A DNA stretch of 64,000 nucleotides from Thinopyrum elongatum (GCA_011799875.1 CM022301.1:209209888-209273887); one strand, 5' to 3'; counted from the stretch's first letter, positions 1-12,237 are shown. Numbers and translations: made by a program. The notes: generated by a model from the sequence alone, not told the origin.

Positions 1-900
1 CCCCCCGATCCAGATCGGGCGCAGGCCCGATCCCGGCTGCCCCGTCGCCGACGCCGCTCGCCGACGCCGCCGCCACACCGCCGTCGCCCCGTCCTCTCCT
101 CTTCCCCGACCAGCCGCCTGGCGCTCGGTCGCCCCTTCCCTCGGCTGGATCTGGATCGGGGCGATCCCCCGATCCCGTCCGCCCCGTCGCCGACGCCGCT
201 CGCCGCCGCCCGGAGCCCGCGCCTCCCCGCCGGCCTGCACCTCGTCTCCGTCGCCGTCGTCGCCGACGACCTCGTCCCCGACGTGCCCTCGCTCGGGCCC
301 GAGCCCCGCGCGCTCGCCCCGACGCGCCCCGTCTCCGCCTCGTCTCCGACGCCGTCGCGAACCGCCGTCGCCCTTGGACCTCGCCGCCTCGCCGGACTCC
401 ACCGACGCCGGCCTCGCCGTCGTCCCCGTCGACCACCCCGACCCCCGCTGCCCCGTCCCTACGGATCCCGGTGAGGCCTCGGGCCTCTCCCCCCCTCTCT
501 GCTCGCGCACGCGCCCGCGCGCACCGCAGCCTCGCCGCGCTCTGCCGCACGCGCGCGCGCGCCGCCCACTGCCCTCGCTCGCGCGCCCGCGTCGCTCCTC
601 GCCGCCAACCGCCCGCTCCGGCCCCCCCCGCTTCGCCTCCGCGCGACCGCCGCCCGCTGCCGCTCCAGCCACCGCGCCGCCGCCCCGCCTCCGGCCCCGC
701 CGTGGCCTCGCCGGCGCCCGCGCCCGCCGACCGCCCGTGCGTCCCCTTTGGGCACCGGACATGTCCGGTCCCGAAAGGGGCACGCCCCGGACATGTCCGC
801 CCCTGGGCCCCTGCCCAGTGGGGCCCGAACCCCTGTGACGCTGACGAATGGGGCCCACGGCCCAGAAACAGTTTTAAGAAAATAGAAATAAAAATAAATA

Positions 901-943
901 ATTAAAATAATTAATTAATTAATTAATTAATTAGTTAATTAAT
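901..943. repeat. AT-rich TTAA/AATT tract in LTR A
   Basis: A run of TTAATTAA-like tetramers follows the GC-rich block of the LTR. A similar AATTAATT stretch sits at the matching place in the H LTRs (about 52690-52710 and 61920-61940), so it is a conserved part of this LTR rather than a random microsatellite. Confidence 0.6.
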
Positions 944-1015
944 CCTGATTAGGTTAATCTAATTAACTGATTAGTGTTAATTAAACAGTAATTAGTAATT
1001 AACTTAATTAACTGC

Positions 1016-1045
1016 TGACGTCAGCATGATGTCATGCTGACGTCA
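1016..1045. promoter_or_regulatory. 30-bp palindrome with a TGACGTCA at each end
   Basis: TGACGTCA occurs at 1016-1023 and 1038-1045, and the whole 30 bp reads almost the same on both strands. TGACGTCA contains the ACGT core bound by plant bZIP/TGA factors. A pair of the same octamer is kept in both H LTRs (52532-52539 with 52554-52561, and 61762-61769 with 61784-61791). The location in the promoter-bearing LTR suggests a transcription-factor site; function is inferred. Confidence 0.45.
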
Positions 1046-3223
1046 TCAATTACTGTTTCGGATAATGTTGAATTAAATAATTAATTAAAATTTCAGAAAT
1101 TAATAAAAACTTTAGAAAATCATATCTTTTAAACCGTAACTCCGATGAAAATATTTTGTACATGAAACTTGCTCAGAACGACGATACGAACCCGGATACG
1201 CCCTCGGTATCTCCGTCAGACGCCCGCAGCTATGAGAACGTTGAACAATTAGACCGATTCCGATAAATGAATAGTGTCCAACCCTAATTAAATAAATCCG
1301 GATGAATTCCTAAATTAACTAAATCGCTTAGTTAGGCTGTATATCACCCCGGCATATCATTTAGACATGTCATGCATCCCTGTTGCATTATTGCCGTGTG
1401 TTTACTGTTTCTTCCCCCTCTTCTCTTCGGTAGACTACGAGACCGACGCAGCTGCTGGTGCCTCGACCGACTACGTTGTTGACGACCCCTACTTGCCAGA
1501 GCAACCAGGCAAGCCCCCCCCTTGATCACCAGATATCGCCTATTCTCCTCTATACTGCTTGCATTAGAGTAGTGTAGCATGTTACTGCTTTCCGTTAATC
1601 CTAGTCTGATGCATAGCCTGACACTGTTGCTACATCTGTTGATACCTTACCTGCAATCCTAAATGCCTAGTGTAGGATGCTAGTTTATCATCATTGGCCC
1701 TGCATTCTTGTCAGTCTGCCTTGCTATACTATCGGGCCGTGATCACTCGGGAGGTGATCACGGGTTATACTATACATATTTACATACTATACAAATGGTG
1801 ACTAAAGTCGGGTCGGCTCGAAGAGTACCCGCGAGTGATTCACGGATTGGGGGCTGAAAGGACCTTTGTCCCAACGGCCCTTTGAGTGGATCTTTGTGGC
1901 GGAGCGACAGGGCAGGTTGAGACCACCTAGGAGACAGGTGGGCCAGGCCCTGGTCGGCGTTCGCGTTTACTTCATAATAACACGCTTAACGAGATTGGAA
2001 ATTTGATCTGAGTCTGGCCACTGGCCTATACGCACTAACCAACTACGCGGGAGTAGTTATGGGTATCCCGGCGTCGTGGTATCAGCTGAAGCCTTCTTGA
2101 CGTCAGCGACTGAGCGGCGCGCGCCGTGTTGGACCGCGCTAACGTAACCGCCGTGATCGTGTGGGTTGCTAGGTCTGCTCGCGGCCGCGTACGCAACGTG
2201 CAGGAGCGCACTGGGCGATGGGCCCAGACCCCAGAGTGCCTAGGATTAGTCCGGCGTGCTGACCTCTCTGTTGAGCCTAGGTGGGGCTGCGACGTGTGGA
2301 TCTTCCGAGGCCGGGCATGACCCAGGAAAGTGTGTCCGGCCAAAGGGGATCGAGCGTGTTGGGGAATATGTGGTGCACCCCTGCAGGGAAGTTTATCTAT
2401 TCGAATAGCCGTGTCCCTCGGTAAAAGGACGACCCGGAGTTGTATTCCGACCTCATGACAACTCGAAATGGATACTTAATAAAACACACCCTTACAAGTG
2501 ACAGATATAACCCGGTGGTCGCTCTCTCGCATGGTGGCGACGAGAGGATCGACGGGTAGGATTATGCTATACGTTGTTGTTTGGTTAACTTTCAACTAAT
2601 CTCTTCTATTGCTTCAAGACGAAGGCTGCCAGAAGCGTAGTCTTCGACAGGACTAGCTATCCCCCTCTTATTCTGGCTTTCTGCAGTTCAGTCCACCGAT
2701 ATTGCCTCTTTACACATATACCATGCATATGTAGTATAGATCCTTGCTTGCGAGTACTTCGGATGAGTACTCACGGTTGCTTTCCCCCTCCTTTCCCCCT
2801 TTCCCTTCTTGCTGGTTGTCGCAACCAGATGTTGGAGCCCAGGAGCCAGACGCCACCTTCGACGACTACTACCACCAGGACGGAGCCTACTACTACGTCC
2901 AGGCCGCCGACGACCAGGAGTAGTTAGGAGGATCCCAGGCAGGAGGCCCTGCGCCTGTTCGATCTGTTGTGTCCCTGTTTGTGCTAGCCATCTTATGGCA
3001 CCTTGTTTAACCTATGTCTGTACTCAGATATTGTTGCTTCCGCTGACTCGTCTATGATCGAGCATTTGTATTCGAGCCCTCGTGGCCCCTGGCTTGTATT
3101 ATGATGCTTGTATGACTTATTTATGTTTTAGAGTTGTGTTGTGATATCTTCCCGTGAGTCCCTGATCTTGATCGTACACGTTTGCGTGCATGATTAGTGT
3201 ACGATCGAGCCGGGGGCGCCACA

Positions 3224-3404
3224 GTATTCCTTTTCTGCGAGGCTCAAAAACAAGGAAAAACAGAAACTGGCACTGGGCTTCTAGGTTAATAGGTTAGTCC
3301 CAAAAATAATATAAAATAGCATATTAATGCATATAAAACATCCAAAACAGATAATATAATAGCATGGAACAATAAAAAATTATAGATACGTTGGAGACGT
3401 ATCA
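3224..3404 (-). repeat. Truncated 3' LTR of element B
   Basis: The 181 bp match the start (minus sense TGATACG…) of the full 5' LTR at about 9953-10134 nearly base for base. The match stops abruptly at 3223, where LTR A begins. Confidence 0.85.
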
Positions 3405-6247
3405 AGCATCCCCAAGCTTAATTCCTGCTCGTCCTCGAGCAGGTAAATGATAAAAACAGAATTTTTGATGTGGAATGCTACCTAACATACTTATTCATGT
3501 AATTTTCTTTATTGTGGCATGAATGTTCAGATCCATAAGATTCAAAACAAAAGTTTAATATTGACATAAAAACAATAATACTTCAAGCATACTAATAAAG
3601 CAATCATGTCTTCTCAAAATAACATGGCCAAAGAAAGTTATCCCTACAAAATCATATAGTCTGGCTATGCTCCATCTTCATCACACAAAGTATTAAATCA
3701 TGCACAACCCCAATGACAAGCCAAGCAATTGTTTCATACTTTTGATGTTCTCAAACTTTTTCAACTTTCACGCAATACATGAGCGTGAGCCATGGACATA
3801 GCATTATAGGTGGAATAGAATATGGTGGTTGTGGAGAAGACAAAAAGAAGGAGATAGTCTCACATCAACTAGGCGTATCAATGGGCTATGGAGATGCCCA
3901 TCAATAGATATCAATGTGAGTGAGTAGGGATTGCCATGCAACGGATGCACTAGAGCTATAAGTTTATGAAAGCTCAAAAAGAAACTAAGTGGGTGTGCAT
4001 CCAACTCGCTTGCTCACGAAGACCTAGGGCAATTTGAGGAAGCCCATCATTGGAATATACAAGCCAAGTTCTATAATGAAAAATTCCCACTAGTATATGA
4101 AAGTGGTAACATAGGAGACTCTCTATCATGAAGATCATGGTGCTACTTTGAAGCACAAGTGTGGAAAAAGGATAGTAACATTGCCCCTTCTCTCTTTTTT
4201 CTCATTTTTTTGGTGGGCTTCTTTGGCCTCTTTTATTTTTTTGTGGGCTTCTTTGGCCTCTTTTATTTTTTATAAAGTCCGGAGACTTATCCCAACTTGT
4301 GAGGGAATCATAGCTTCCATCATCCTTTCCTCACATGGGACAATGCTCTAATAATGAAGATCATCACACTTTTATTTACTTACAACTCAAGAATTACAAC
4401 TCGATACTTAGAACAAAATATGACTCTATATGAATGCCTTCGGCGGTGTACCGGGATGTGCAATGACTCAAGAGTGACATGTATAAAAATTATGAACGGT
4501 GGCTTTGCCATAAATACTATGTCAACTACATGATCATGCAAAGCAATATGACAATGATGGAACGTGTCATAATAAAACGGAACGGTGGAAAGTTGCATGG
4601 CAATATATCTCGGAATGGCTATGGAAATGCCATAATATGTAGGTATGGTGGCTGTTTTGAGGAAGGTAAAAGGTAGGTGTATGGCACCGGCGAAAGTTGC
4701 GTGGTACTAGAGAGGCTAGCAAAGGTGGAAGGGTGAGAGTGCGTATAATCCATGGACTCAACATTAGTCATAAAGAACTCACATACTTATTGCAAAAATC
4801 TATTAGTCATGGAAACGAAGTACTACGTGGATGCTCCTAGGGGGATAGATTGGTAGGAAAATACCATCGCTCGTCCCCGACCGCCACTCATAAGGAAGAT
4901 AATCAATAAATAAATCATGCTCCGACTTCATCACATAATGGTTCACCATACGTGCACGCTACGGGAATCACAAACTTTAACACAAGTATTTCTACAATCC
5001 ACAATTAATCACTAGCATGACTCTAATATCACCATCTTTATATCTCAAAACAATCATAAGGAATCAAACTTCACATAGTATTTAATGCACTTTATATGAA
5101 AGTTTTTATTATATCCCTCTTGGATGCCTATCATATTAGGACTAAATTTATTACCAAAGAAAATTACCATGCTGTTTAGAAAGACTCTCAAAATAATATA
5201 AGTGAAGCATGAGAGTTCAACAATTTCTATAAAATAAAACCACCGCCGTGCTCTAAAAAGATATAAGTGAAGCACTAGAGCAAAATTGCCTAGCTCAAAA
5301 GATATAAGTGAAGCACATAGAGTATTCTAATAAATCACGATTCATGTGTGTCCCTCTCAAAAGGTGTGTACAGAAAGGATGATTGTGGCAAACTAAAAAT
5401 CAAAGACTCATATCATGCAAGACGCTCCAAGCAAAACACATATCATGTGGTGAATAAAAATATAGCCTCAAGTAAATTTACCGATAGACGAAGACGAAAG
5501 AGGGCATGCCTTCTGGGGAATCCCCAAGCTTAGGCTCTTGGTTGTCCTTGAATATTACCTTGGGGTGCCTTGGGCATCCCCAAGCTTAGGCTCTTGCCAC
5601 TCCTTATTCCATAGTCCATCAAATCTTTACCCAAAACTTGAAAACTTCACAACACAAAACTCAACAGAAAACTCGTGAGATCAGTTAGTATAAGAAAATA
5701 AAATCACCACTTTTGGTACTGTTGTGAACTCATTATTTATTTATATTCATGTAATATCTAATGTATTCCAACTTCTCCATGGTTCATACCCCCCGATACT
5801 ACCTATAGATTCATCAAAATAAGCAAGCAACACAAAGAAAACAGAATCTGTCAAAAACAGAACAGTCTACCAAGATCTGAATTGTTCTAATACTTCTGTA
5901 ACTCCAAAAGTTCTGAAAAATTAGGACAACATAGGAAATTTGTATATAAATCCTGTGTAAACAATTCAGGGTTTTTCCATGCTCCAGTGAATTATTAAAA
6001 TTCTGTGACTGGACGAAAAAGTTTCTGTTTTTCAGCAAGATCAAATCAACTACCACCGTAAGCCATCCCAAAGGTCTTACTTGGCACAAACGCTAATTAA
6101 AATACCAAAACACAATTACTACAGAGGTAATAATGTGTATTTTATTCAAAAACAGAAGCAAAACAAAAAGCACAAAAATAAAATTGGGTTGCCTCCCAAC
6201 AAGCGCTATTGTTTAACGCCCTTAGCTAGGCATAAAAACACATAGAT
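3405..6247 (-). other. Non-coding 3' internal region of element B
   Basis: No plausible gene is seen in these 2.8 kb. The sequence closely parallels 40912-43740 of element F, including several AGATATAAGTGAAGC repeats (about 5260-5320) and GTGTGTCCCTCTCAAAAGG (about 5346). It holds the true polypurine tract beside the LTR (3406-3419), two further copies of that tract (5519-5532 with one mismatch, 5574-5587 exact), and the motif GGGTTGCCTCCCAACAAGCG at 6186-6205. The conservation with F despite no ORF suggests a cis-acting or RNA role, which is inference. Confidence 0.6.
3406..3419 (-). other. Polypurine tract of element B
   Basis: Minus-strand AAGCTTGGGGATGC lies immediately before the 3' LTR start. 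Its position next to the LTR is that of the plus-strand DNA primer of LTR retroelements. Confidence 0.65.
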
Positions 6248-6859
6248 CTAGGTATTGTCATCTTTGGTATGCAATCCATAAGTAGCTCTCATAATAGATT
6301 CATATGGCAACTTAATTTTCTTTCTAGCAAAGTGTTCCATGCCCTTCCTTAACTGAAATTTAAATCTAATGTTTCCTTCTTTCATATCAATAATTGCACC
6401 AATCGTTCTAAGGAAAGGTCTACCAAGAATAATAGGACATGTAGGATTCCAATCTATATCAAGAACAATGAAATCTACGGGCACATAATTCCTATTTGCA
6501 ATAATAAGAACATCATTAATCCTTCCCATAGGTTTCTTAATAGTGGAATCCGCAAGATGCAAATTTAAAGAACAATCATCTAATTCACGGAAACCTAACA
6601 CATCACATAAAGTTTTTGGAATTGTAGAAACGCTAGCACCCAAATCACACAAAGTGTGGCACTCATAATCTTTAATCTTAATATTAATAGTAGGTTCCCA
6701 CTCATCATAAAGTTTTCTAGGGATAGAAACTTCCAATTCAAGCTTTTCTTCAAAAGATTTCATCAAAGCATCAATAATATGTTTAGTAAAAGCTTTATTT
6801 TGATTATAAGCATGAGGAGAATTCAACATGGACTGGAACAAGGAAATACAATCTATCAA
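6248..6859 (-). pseudogene. Athila-type aspartic protease region of element B
   Basis: About 203 codons on the minus strand. The segment reads LCDLGASVS roughly a third of the way in, followed by a second conserved block IILGRPFL. These are the active-site loop and the flap/ILG region of retropepsin-like domains in Athila elements, which often have DLGA where other retroelements have DSGA or DTGA. The enzyme would cleave the gag precursor. The frame is shifted by one base relative to the upstream gag (junction near 6856-6870), so gag-protease is broken unless frameshifting is used. The reading frame ends at 6248 with no reverse transcriptase after it. Confidence 0.65.
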
Positions 6860-8334
6860 AGAGAAATATCATAATTAAAGCCCTTGAAATCCAAAAGAGT
6901 GGGTTCATTGCTACTTAAAGTTTTGACCTCTCCAATCCCACTTTTATCAATTTTTGCATCAAGATCTATAAACTCCGAATCATTGGGACGCCTTCTAACT
7001 AAAGTTGACTCATCTCCAGTCCCATATTTATCAAGATTTATTTTAGAAAACAAAGATTCAATAGGGGTCACATCAATCACTTTAAGATCTTCATCATTAT
7101 TTTCACAAAAACTAGAAGAACACGCTTTCACAAACCAATCTCGCTTAGCACGAATCCTAGCAGTTCTTTCTTTACATTCATCAATAGAAATTATCATAGC
7201 TTTTAAAGACTCGTTAATATCATGCCTGGGTGGAATAGATCTAATTTTCAAAGAATCAATCTCAAGAGAAATTCTATCCACGTTCCTAGCCAAATGATCA
7301 ATCGAAAGCAATTTTTCTTCAACCCTAGCATTGAAATTCTTTTGCGAACTAATAAATTCTTTAATATTGTTCTCAAGATCAGAGGGCATCTTATTATAAT
7401 TTCCATAAGAATTGTTGTAGGAATTACCATAATTATTAGAGGAATTACTAGGAAATGGCCTAGGATTAAAATTACCTCTATACGCATTATTACCAAAATT
7501 GTTCCTACCAACAAAATTCACATCCATAGATTCATTATTGTTCTCAATCAAAGTAGACAAAGTCATATCATTAAGATCAATAGGAGCACTATTGCTAGCA
7601 AATAATTTCATAAGTTCATCCATCTTTCCACTCAAAACATTAATCTCTTCAATCGCATGCACTTTTTTACTAGTAGAAGATCTTTCGGTATGCCATTGCG
7701 AATAATTAACCATAATATTATCTAGGAATTTAGTAGCTTATCCTAAAGGAATTTCCATAAAAGTACCTCCCGTGGCTGAATTTAAAAGATTTCTAGAAGC
7801 AAAATTCAATCCGGCATAAAAATTTTGTAGGATCATCCAAAGATTTAAACCATGAGTAGGGCAATTTCGTATCATGAATTTCATCCTCTCCCAAGATTGT
7901 GCAACATGTTCATGATCAAGTTGCTTAAAATTCATAATATCGTTCCTAAGGGACATGATCTTAGCGGGAGGAAAATACTTGGAAATAAAAGCATCTTTAC
8001 ACTTGTTCCATGAATCAATACTATTTTTAGGCAAAGATGAAAACCAAGTTTTAGCACGGTCTCGTAGTGAGAACGGAAATAGCTTCAATTTAACAATATC
8101 ATTATCCACATCTTTCTTCTTTTGCATATCACACAACTCAACGAAACTATTTAGATGGGATGCGGCATCTTAACTCTGAAGGCCGGAAAATTGATCTTTC
8201 ATAACAAGATTCAGCAAAGCAGCATTAATTTCATAAGATTCCGCACTAGTGGCGGGAGCAATCGGAGTACTAATAAAATCATTATTATTAGTATTGGAAA
8301 AGCCACGCAATTTGGTATTCTCTTGAGCCATCAT
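6856..8334 (-). pseudogene. Athila-like gag of element B, one frame with two stops
   Basis: Minus-strand frame starting at the double ATG at 8334/8331. It contains the retrotransposon gag block (FPFSLRDRAKTWFSSLP, then a KYFPPAKI…SWERMKFMI region) about residues 70-150. A low-complexity Asn/Tyr/Gly stretch and a coiled region follow. The frame is interrupted by TAA at 8172 and TAA at 7740, but is otherwise open to 6856, so decay is recent or limited. Near the C terminus are two copies of a short motif, one reading DKSGIGEVKTL, which recurs in the ORFs of F and G. Gag would form the virus-like particle. Confidence 0.7.
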
Positions 8335-8526
8335 GACAAAGCAAGCAATCTAACACACAAGCAAATGAAAAAGACGAACGGAAGAAGGGCGAATAAAAAG
8401 GCAAATATTTTCGAAAATCGTTTTAGAAGTGGGGGAGAGGAAAACGAGAGGCAAATGGTGAATAATGTAATGCAAGAGATGAGAGTTTATGATGGGTACT
8501 TGGTATGTCTTGACTTGGCGTAGATC

Positions 8527-8544
8527 TCCCTGGCAACGGCGCCA
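8527..8544 (-). other. Primer binding site of element B (tRNA-Asp type)
   Basis: Minus-strand TGGCGCCGTTGCCAGGGA lies 11 bases inside the 5' LTR edge at 8556. TGGCGCCGTTGCCGGGGA-type sites are complementary to the 3' end of tRNA-Asp and are typical of Athila and Tat gypsy elements. Confidence 0.75.
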
Positions 8545-8555
8545 GAAATTCTTCT

Positions 8556-10134
8556 TGCTACTTCTTGAGCTTGCATTGGTTTTTCCCTTGAAGAGGAAAG
8601 GGTGATGCAGCATAGTAGAGGTAAGTATTTCCCTCAGTTAAGAACCAAGCTATCAATCCAGTAGGAGAAAAACACACAAATCACCAACACCTGCACAAAC
8701 AATCAAACACTTGCACCCAACGCGATAAAGGGGTTGTCAATCCCTTCACGGTCACTTGCAAAGGTGAGATCTGATAGAGATAGATAAACAAAAGATAAAA
8801 TATTTTTGGGTTTTTTTGGTATATAGATCTGAAAATAAAAGATTGCATAATAGTAGATCGGAAAGTAATATGATGGAAAATAGACCCGGGGGGCATAGGT
8901 TTCACTAGAGGCTTCTCTCATGAAGGAAAATAATACGGTGGGTGAACAAATTACTGTCGAGCAATTGATAGAAAAGCGCAAAGTTATGACGATATCCAAG
9001 GCAATGATTATGCATATAGGCATCATGTCCGTGTCAAGTAGACCGACTCCTGCCTGCATCTACTACTATTACTCCACACATCGACCGCTATCCAGGATGC
9101 ATCTAGAGTATTAAGTTCATAAAGAATGGAGTAACGCCTTAAGTAAGATGACATGATGTAGAGAAATTAACTCAAGCAATATGATGAAAACCCCATCTTT
9201 TTATCCTCGATGGCAACAATGCGATACATGTCTCGCTACCCCTACTTTGTCACTGGGTGAAATCACGCAAGATTGAACCCGAAGCTAAGCACCTCTCTCA
9301 TTGCAAGAAAAACCAATCTAGTTGGCCAAACCAAACCGATAATTCGAAGAGAAATACAAAGATAGTAAATCATGCATAAAAGAATTCAGAGAAGATTCAA
9401 ATAATATTCATAGATAAGCTGATCATAAATCCACAATTCATCGGATCTCGACAAACACACCGCAAAAGAAGATTACATCGGATAGATCTCCAAGAACATC
9501 AAGGAGAACGTTGTATTGAGAATCAAAGAGAGAGAAGAAGCCATCTAGCTACTAGCTATGGACACGTAGGTCTGAGGTAAACTACTCACGCTTCATCGGA
9601 AGGGCAATGGTGTTGATGTAGAAGCCCTCCGTGATCGATTCCCCCTCTGGCAGGATGCCGAAAAAGGCCCCAAGATGGGATCTCATGGGAACAGAAGGTT
9701 GCGGCGGTGGAAAAGTGTTTTTGTGGATGCCTCTGGTGGTTCTGGAATATATGTGAATTTATAGGAGGAAGACCTAGGTCAGGAGGTCACCGAGGGGCCC
9801 ACAAGGTAGGGGGGCACCCCCCTAGGGCGCGCCCTCCACCCTTGTCGCTGCCTCGTGGCTCTTCTGACTTGAACTCCAAGTCTCCTGGGTGTCTTCTGGT
9901 CCAAGAAAAATCATCGTGAAGTTTTATTCCGTTTGGACTCCATTTGGTATTCCTTTTCTGCGAGGCTCGAAAACAAGGAAAAAACAGAAACTGGCACTGG
10001 CACTAGGCTTCTAGGTTAATAGGTTAGTCCCAAAAATAATATAAAATAGCATATTAATGCATATAAAACATCCAAAACAGATAATATAATAGCATGGAAC
10101 AATAAAAAATTATAGATACGTTGGAGACGTATCA
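8556..10134 (-). repeat. 5' LTR of element B (1579 bp)
   Basis: Minus sense, it begins TGATACGTCTCCAACG at 10134 and ends …AAGTAGCA at 8556. It matches solo LTR C (13631-15213) and the F LTRs along its length. A GC-rich inverted repeat lies at about 9796-9845, and about 40-60 bp downstream in the transcription direction is a TATAAAT box (about 9757-9763), so U3 is the high-coordinate half. Confidence 0.85.
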
Positions 10135-11478
10135 ACCACCAACATCATCTGGATCAGATTCTTCATGAGCAACCATTGCTTTCCCATCTCTCTTCTTGAG
10201 CTTGGAGTTCAAAGGATTTGGCAACTTCTTCTTGGGAAAGGTCTTGGGAAACCTTGGTTTATCTTCTCTCTTCTCATAAGGGCAATCATTGGAGAAGTGG
10301 TTGGTTTCTTCACAGTTGTCGCATTTTCTCACTTTCTTCTTCTGGAATCTTCCATTGAATTTTCCCGCGCTAAACTTTTTGACAAAGAGGGCAATGTCTT
10401 CATATGAAGGGCTCTCACTGGAGTCAATCTCATCACCATCTTCATCATCATCTTCTTCTTCTTCACTTTGCTCTTCCTCACATACATGCTTGGCCTTCAA
10501 AGCAAGATTGATCTTTGATGTTGAGGTACCATGCATGGCAAGATGTTTTGTAGCATTTGCCTTTGACTCTTTGAATAGTTGGAAAGTGGATATGATGTCA
10601 TCCGGAGTCATTTCCTTGAATCCATGATGTTGTCTTATGTCCCACACCATTTGGTGATGATATGGAGCAAGAGCATGAAGTAACTTGTCCACGAGAAACC
10701 TCTTAGTCAAGTTGAATCCATCTTGTGTCTTGTCACAATCACACGACACAATGTCGGCGGTGAGAGTCATGAGACGCTCAAGGAGCTGCTTGGGGGCTTC
10801 ACCTTTCTCCATACAAAAGTTTTGCAATTGACCCTTGGCAATTTCATACTGAGCAAGCGGGAGAGTGGAGGTACCGGTCTTGGTCCTTACAATGTTGTCC
10901 CATAATTCCTTGGCACTTGTGATGTGTATGTAAGGTCTCCTTTGCTTATCATTCATTCCTTTTCTTATGCACATGATTGCGGTATCGTTGAGATGCTTGT
11001 CATAAGTTTCTCTTGGAGTGAGATTCTTTGGGTCGACAGGGTTGTAGCCATGCTCCAGGATGTCCAACATTTCATCATTGGCGTACCTAAGATGGTCCTG
11101 CATACCAACTCTCCACAAAGCAAAATCAGAACTGTCATCAAGCAAAGGAGGTTTTCCTCCAGGATTATACTTAGGTTTCTCAACTTGAGGTCTAGCATAA
11201 ATCCATGGAACACTAGATTGATCATTGCTAGGAGGTTGTTGGCTAAGTGAAGGAGTAGGCACAGTTTGCCTCGAGGCCGCACCACCCGAAAGTGGTGCGA
11301 GCATTGTGGTTAATGTGGCTAACCTCATTTGGACCAAGGCCTCAAGAGAAGCATCATGCTCCTCCTTTTGCTTAGCAAGGGCCCGTTCCAGATCCTCAGA
11401 AGTGAAAGACTTGGCTTCCGAAGAAGCCGCACCCTTCTCCTTCGGATCTGCAACAAGGGGGGTCCCATCGGGGTTCAT
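10135..11478 (-). pseudogene. Copia gag, truncated by insertion of element B
   Basis: 448 codons on the minus strand from ATG at 11478. A charged N-terminal coiled region is followed by a gag-polypeptide (UBN2-like) domain at about residues 120-330 with conserved blocks such as AKELWDNI and QLLERLMTL. An acidic run comes next, then a CCHC zinc knuckle CDNCEETNHFSNDC (about residues 385-400) that would bind the RNA genome. The final stop codon is supplied by the first bases of element B, so the real protein continued; protease, integrase and reverse transcriptase should lie left of the window. The long coiled N terminus and tRNA-Met primer suggest the SIRE/Maximus branch. Confidence 0.75.
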
Positions 11479-11517
11479 CTCGCTCTAGGGCGGTTAAGCC
11501 ACAAGAATAGAGCACGA

Positions 11518-11530
11518 GGCTCTGATACCA
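11518..11530 (-). other. Primer binding site of copia element (tRNA-Met type)
   Basis: Minus-strand TGGTATCAGAGCC lies two bases from the LTR edge at 11533. It is complementary to the 3' end of initiator tRNA-Met. Confidence 0.75.
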
Positions 11531-12198
11531 ATTGAAAGGATCGAGATGGACCTAGAGGGGGGTGAATAGGTACAATTACAAATTTTAAATGTTACTTAGC
11601 AATTTTAGGCAATAATGCGGAATATGAAGGTGAGCCTAACAATTGCAAGTAAGATGCTAAGAGCTAAGCAAGGTAAACAAGTACCGCAAGTATATGAGTA
11701 AGCAAGCACAATATGACACAAGTAAAGACTAAGAGACAAGTAACCACAAGTAGGAAGTAAGGGTTAGGAATAACCGCAACTCCAAGAGACGAGGATGTAT
11801 GCCGATGTTCACTTCCTTGGAGGGAAGCTATGTCACCGTTTAGAGAGGTGGGTGTTACCACGAAGGCACACCAACGCCACGAAGGCTCACCCTATTCTGT
11901 GTTTGAGGTATCACCATGAAGGCGACTCTCAACCACTAGTGGTAGACCCTGGGGTGGTCTCCAAACCCTCACAAACTTTCCGGGGGTAATCACAATGAAC
12001 GATTCCTCACCGGAGTACTCCTACCGCCTAGGAGTCTCCAACCTCCAAGAGTAACAAGAACGATGGGGAAAAGCTCAAGACTTGCTCAAATCACAAATTC
12101 CTTTGGTGCAAAGAAGGAGAAGGAGTGGATCTATCACTTGATTGGACAACTTCTCACGAATGCTCTCAAATCCCTTCGGGATCTAAGATTTGGAGTAC

Positions 12199-12202
<4 letters not shown>

Positions 12203-12234
<32 letters not shown>
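12203..12234. repeat. (GA)n microsatellite
   Basis: About 16 uninterrupted GA units inside the copia LTR. Confidence 0.9.

Positions 12235-12237
<3 letters not shown>

Larger units (their letters stand above)
1..3223 (+). mobile_element. LTR of a chromovirus (element A), left end outside window
   Basis: This is the right-hand part of a long LTR read on the plus strand. Its last bases (…GGGGGCGCCACA at 3223) are the reverse complement of the LTR edges at 50073, 59299 and 62843, so it belongs to the same family as elements H and J but in the opposite orientation. The layout matches theirs: a GC-rich block (1-850), an AT-rich TTAA block (about 890-1100), a TGACGTCA pair, then the conserved terminal kilobase. 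It ends inside the 3' LTR of element B, and GTATT at 3224-3228 is the expected target-site duplication whose partner lies left of the window. It differs clearly from H and J, so it is an older copy or another subfamily. No coding capacity is seen; the GC-rich reading frames at its left end are chance. Confidence 0.8.
3224..10134 (-). mobile_element. Element B: non-autonomous Athila-like gypsy retrotransposon (gag-protease only)
   Basis: A minus-strand LTR element. Its 5' LTR is 8556-10134, its tRNA-Asp-type primer site is 8527-8544, gag and protease lie at 8334-6248, a long non-coding tail runs to 3405, and a 3' LTR stub occupies 3224-3404. The 3' LTR is cut by chromovirus LTR A after 181 bp. 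There is no reverse transcriptase, RNase H or integrase, so mobility would need a partner in trans. It is inserted in the gag of a copia element at 10134/10135. The LTR start TGATACGTCTCC and the tail are shared with element F and solo LTR C. The Triticeae Fatima/Sabrina/WHAM group is the likely relative, by recollection only. Confidence 0.8.

Noticed and set aside
755..768. p53-like half site GGACATGTCC
   Set aside because: Plants have no p53; the match reflects a simple palindrome.
283..905. Overlapping GC-rich reading frames on both strands
   Set aside because: They lie in the GC-rich block of LTR A, are Arg/Pro/Ala-rich in every frame, and show no domain.
6884..7605. Plus-strand frames antisense to gag of B
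   Set aside because: They are shadows of the gag frame on the other strand.
8527..8544. Possible tRNA gene fragments at the primer sites (also 11518, 21138, 37101, 44821, 47539, 59283)
   Set aside because: Only 13-18 bases complementary to tRNA 3' ends are present, placed at LTR edges; no cloverleaf is visible.
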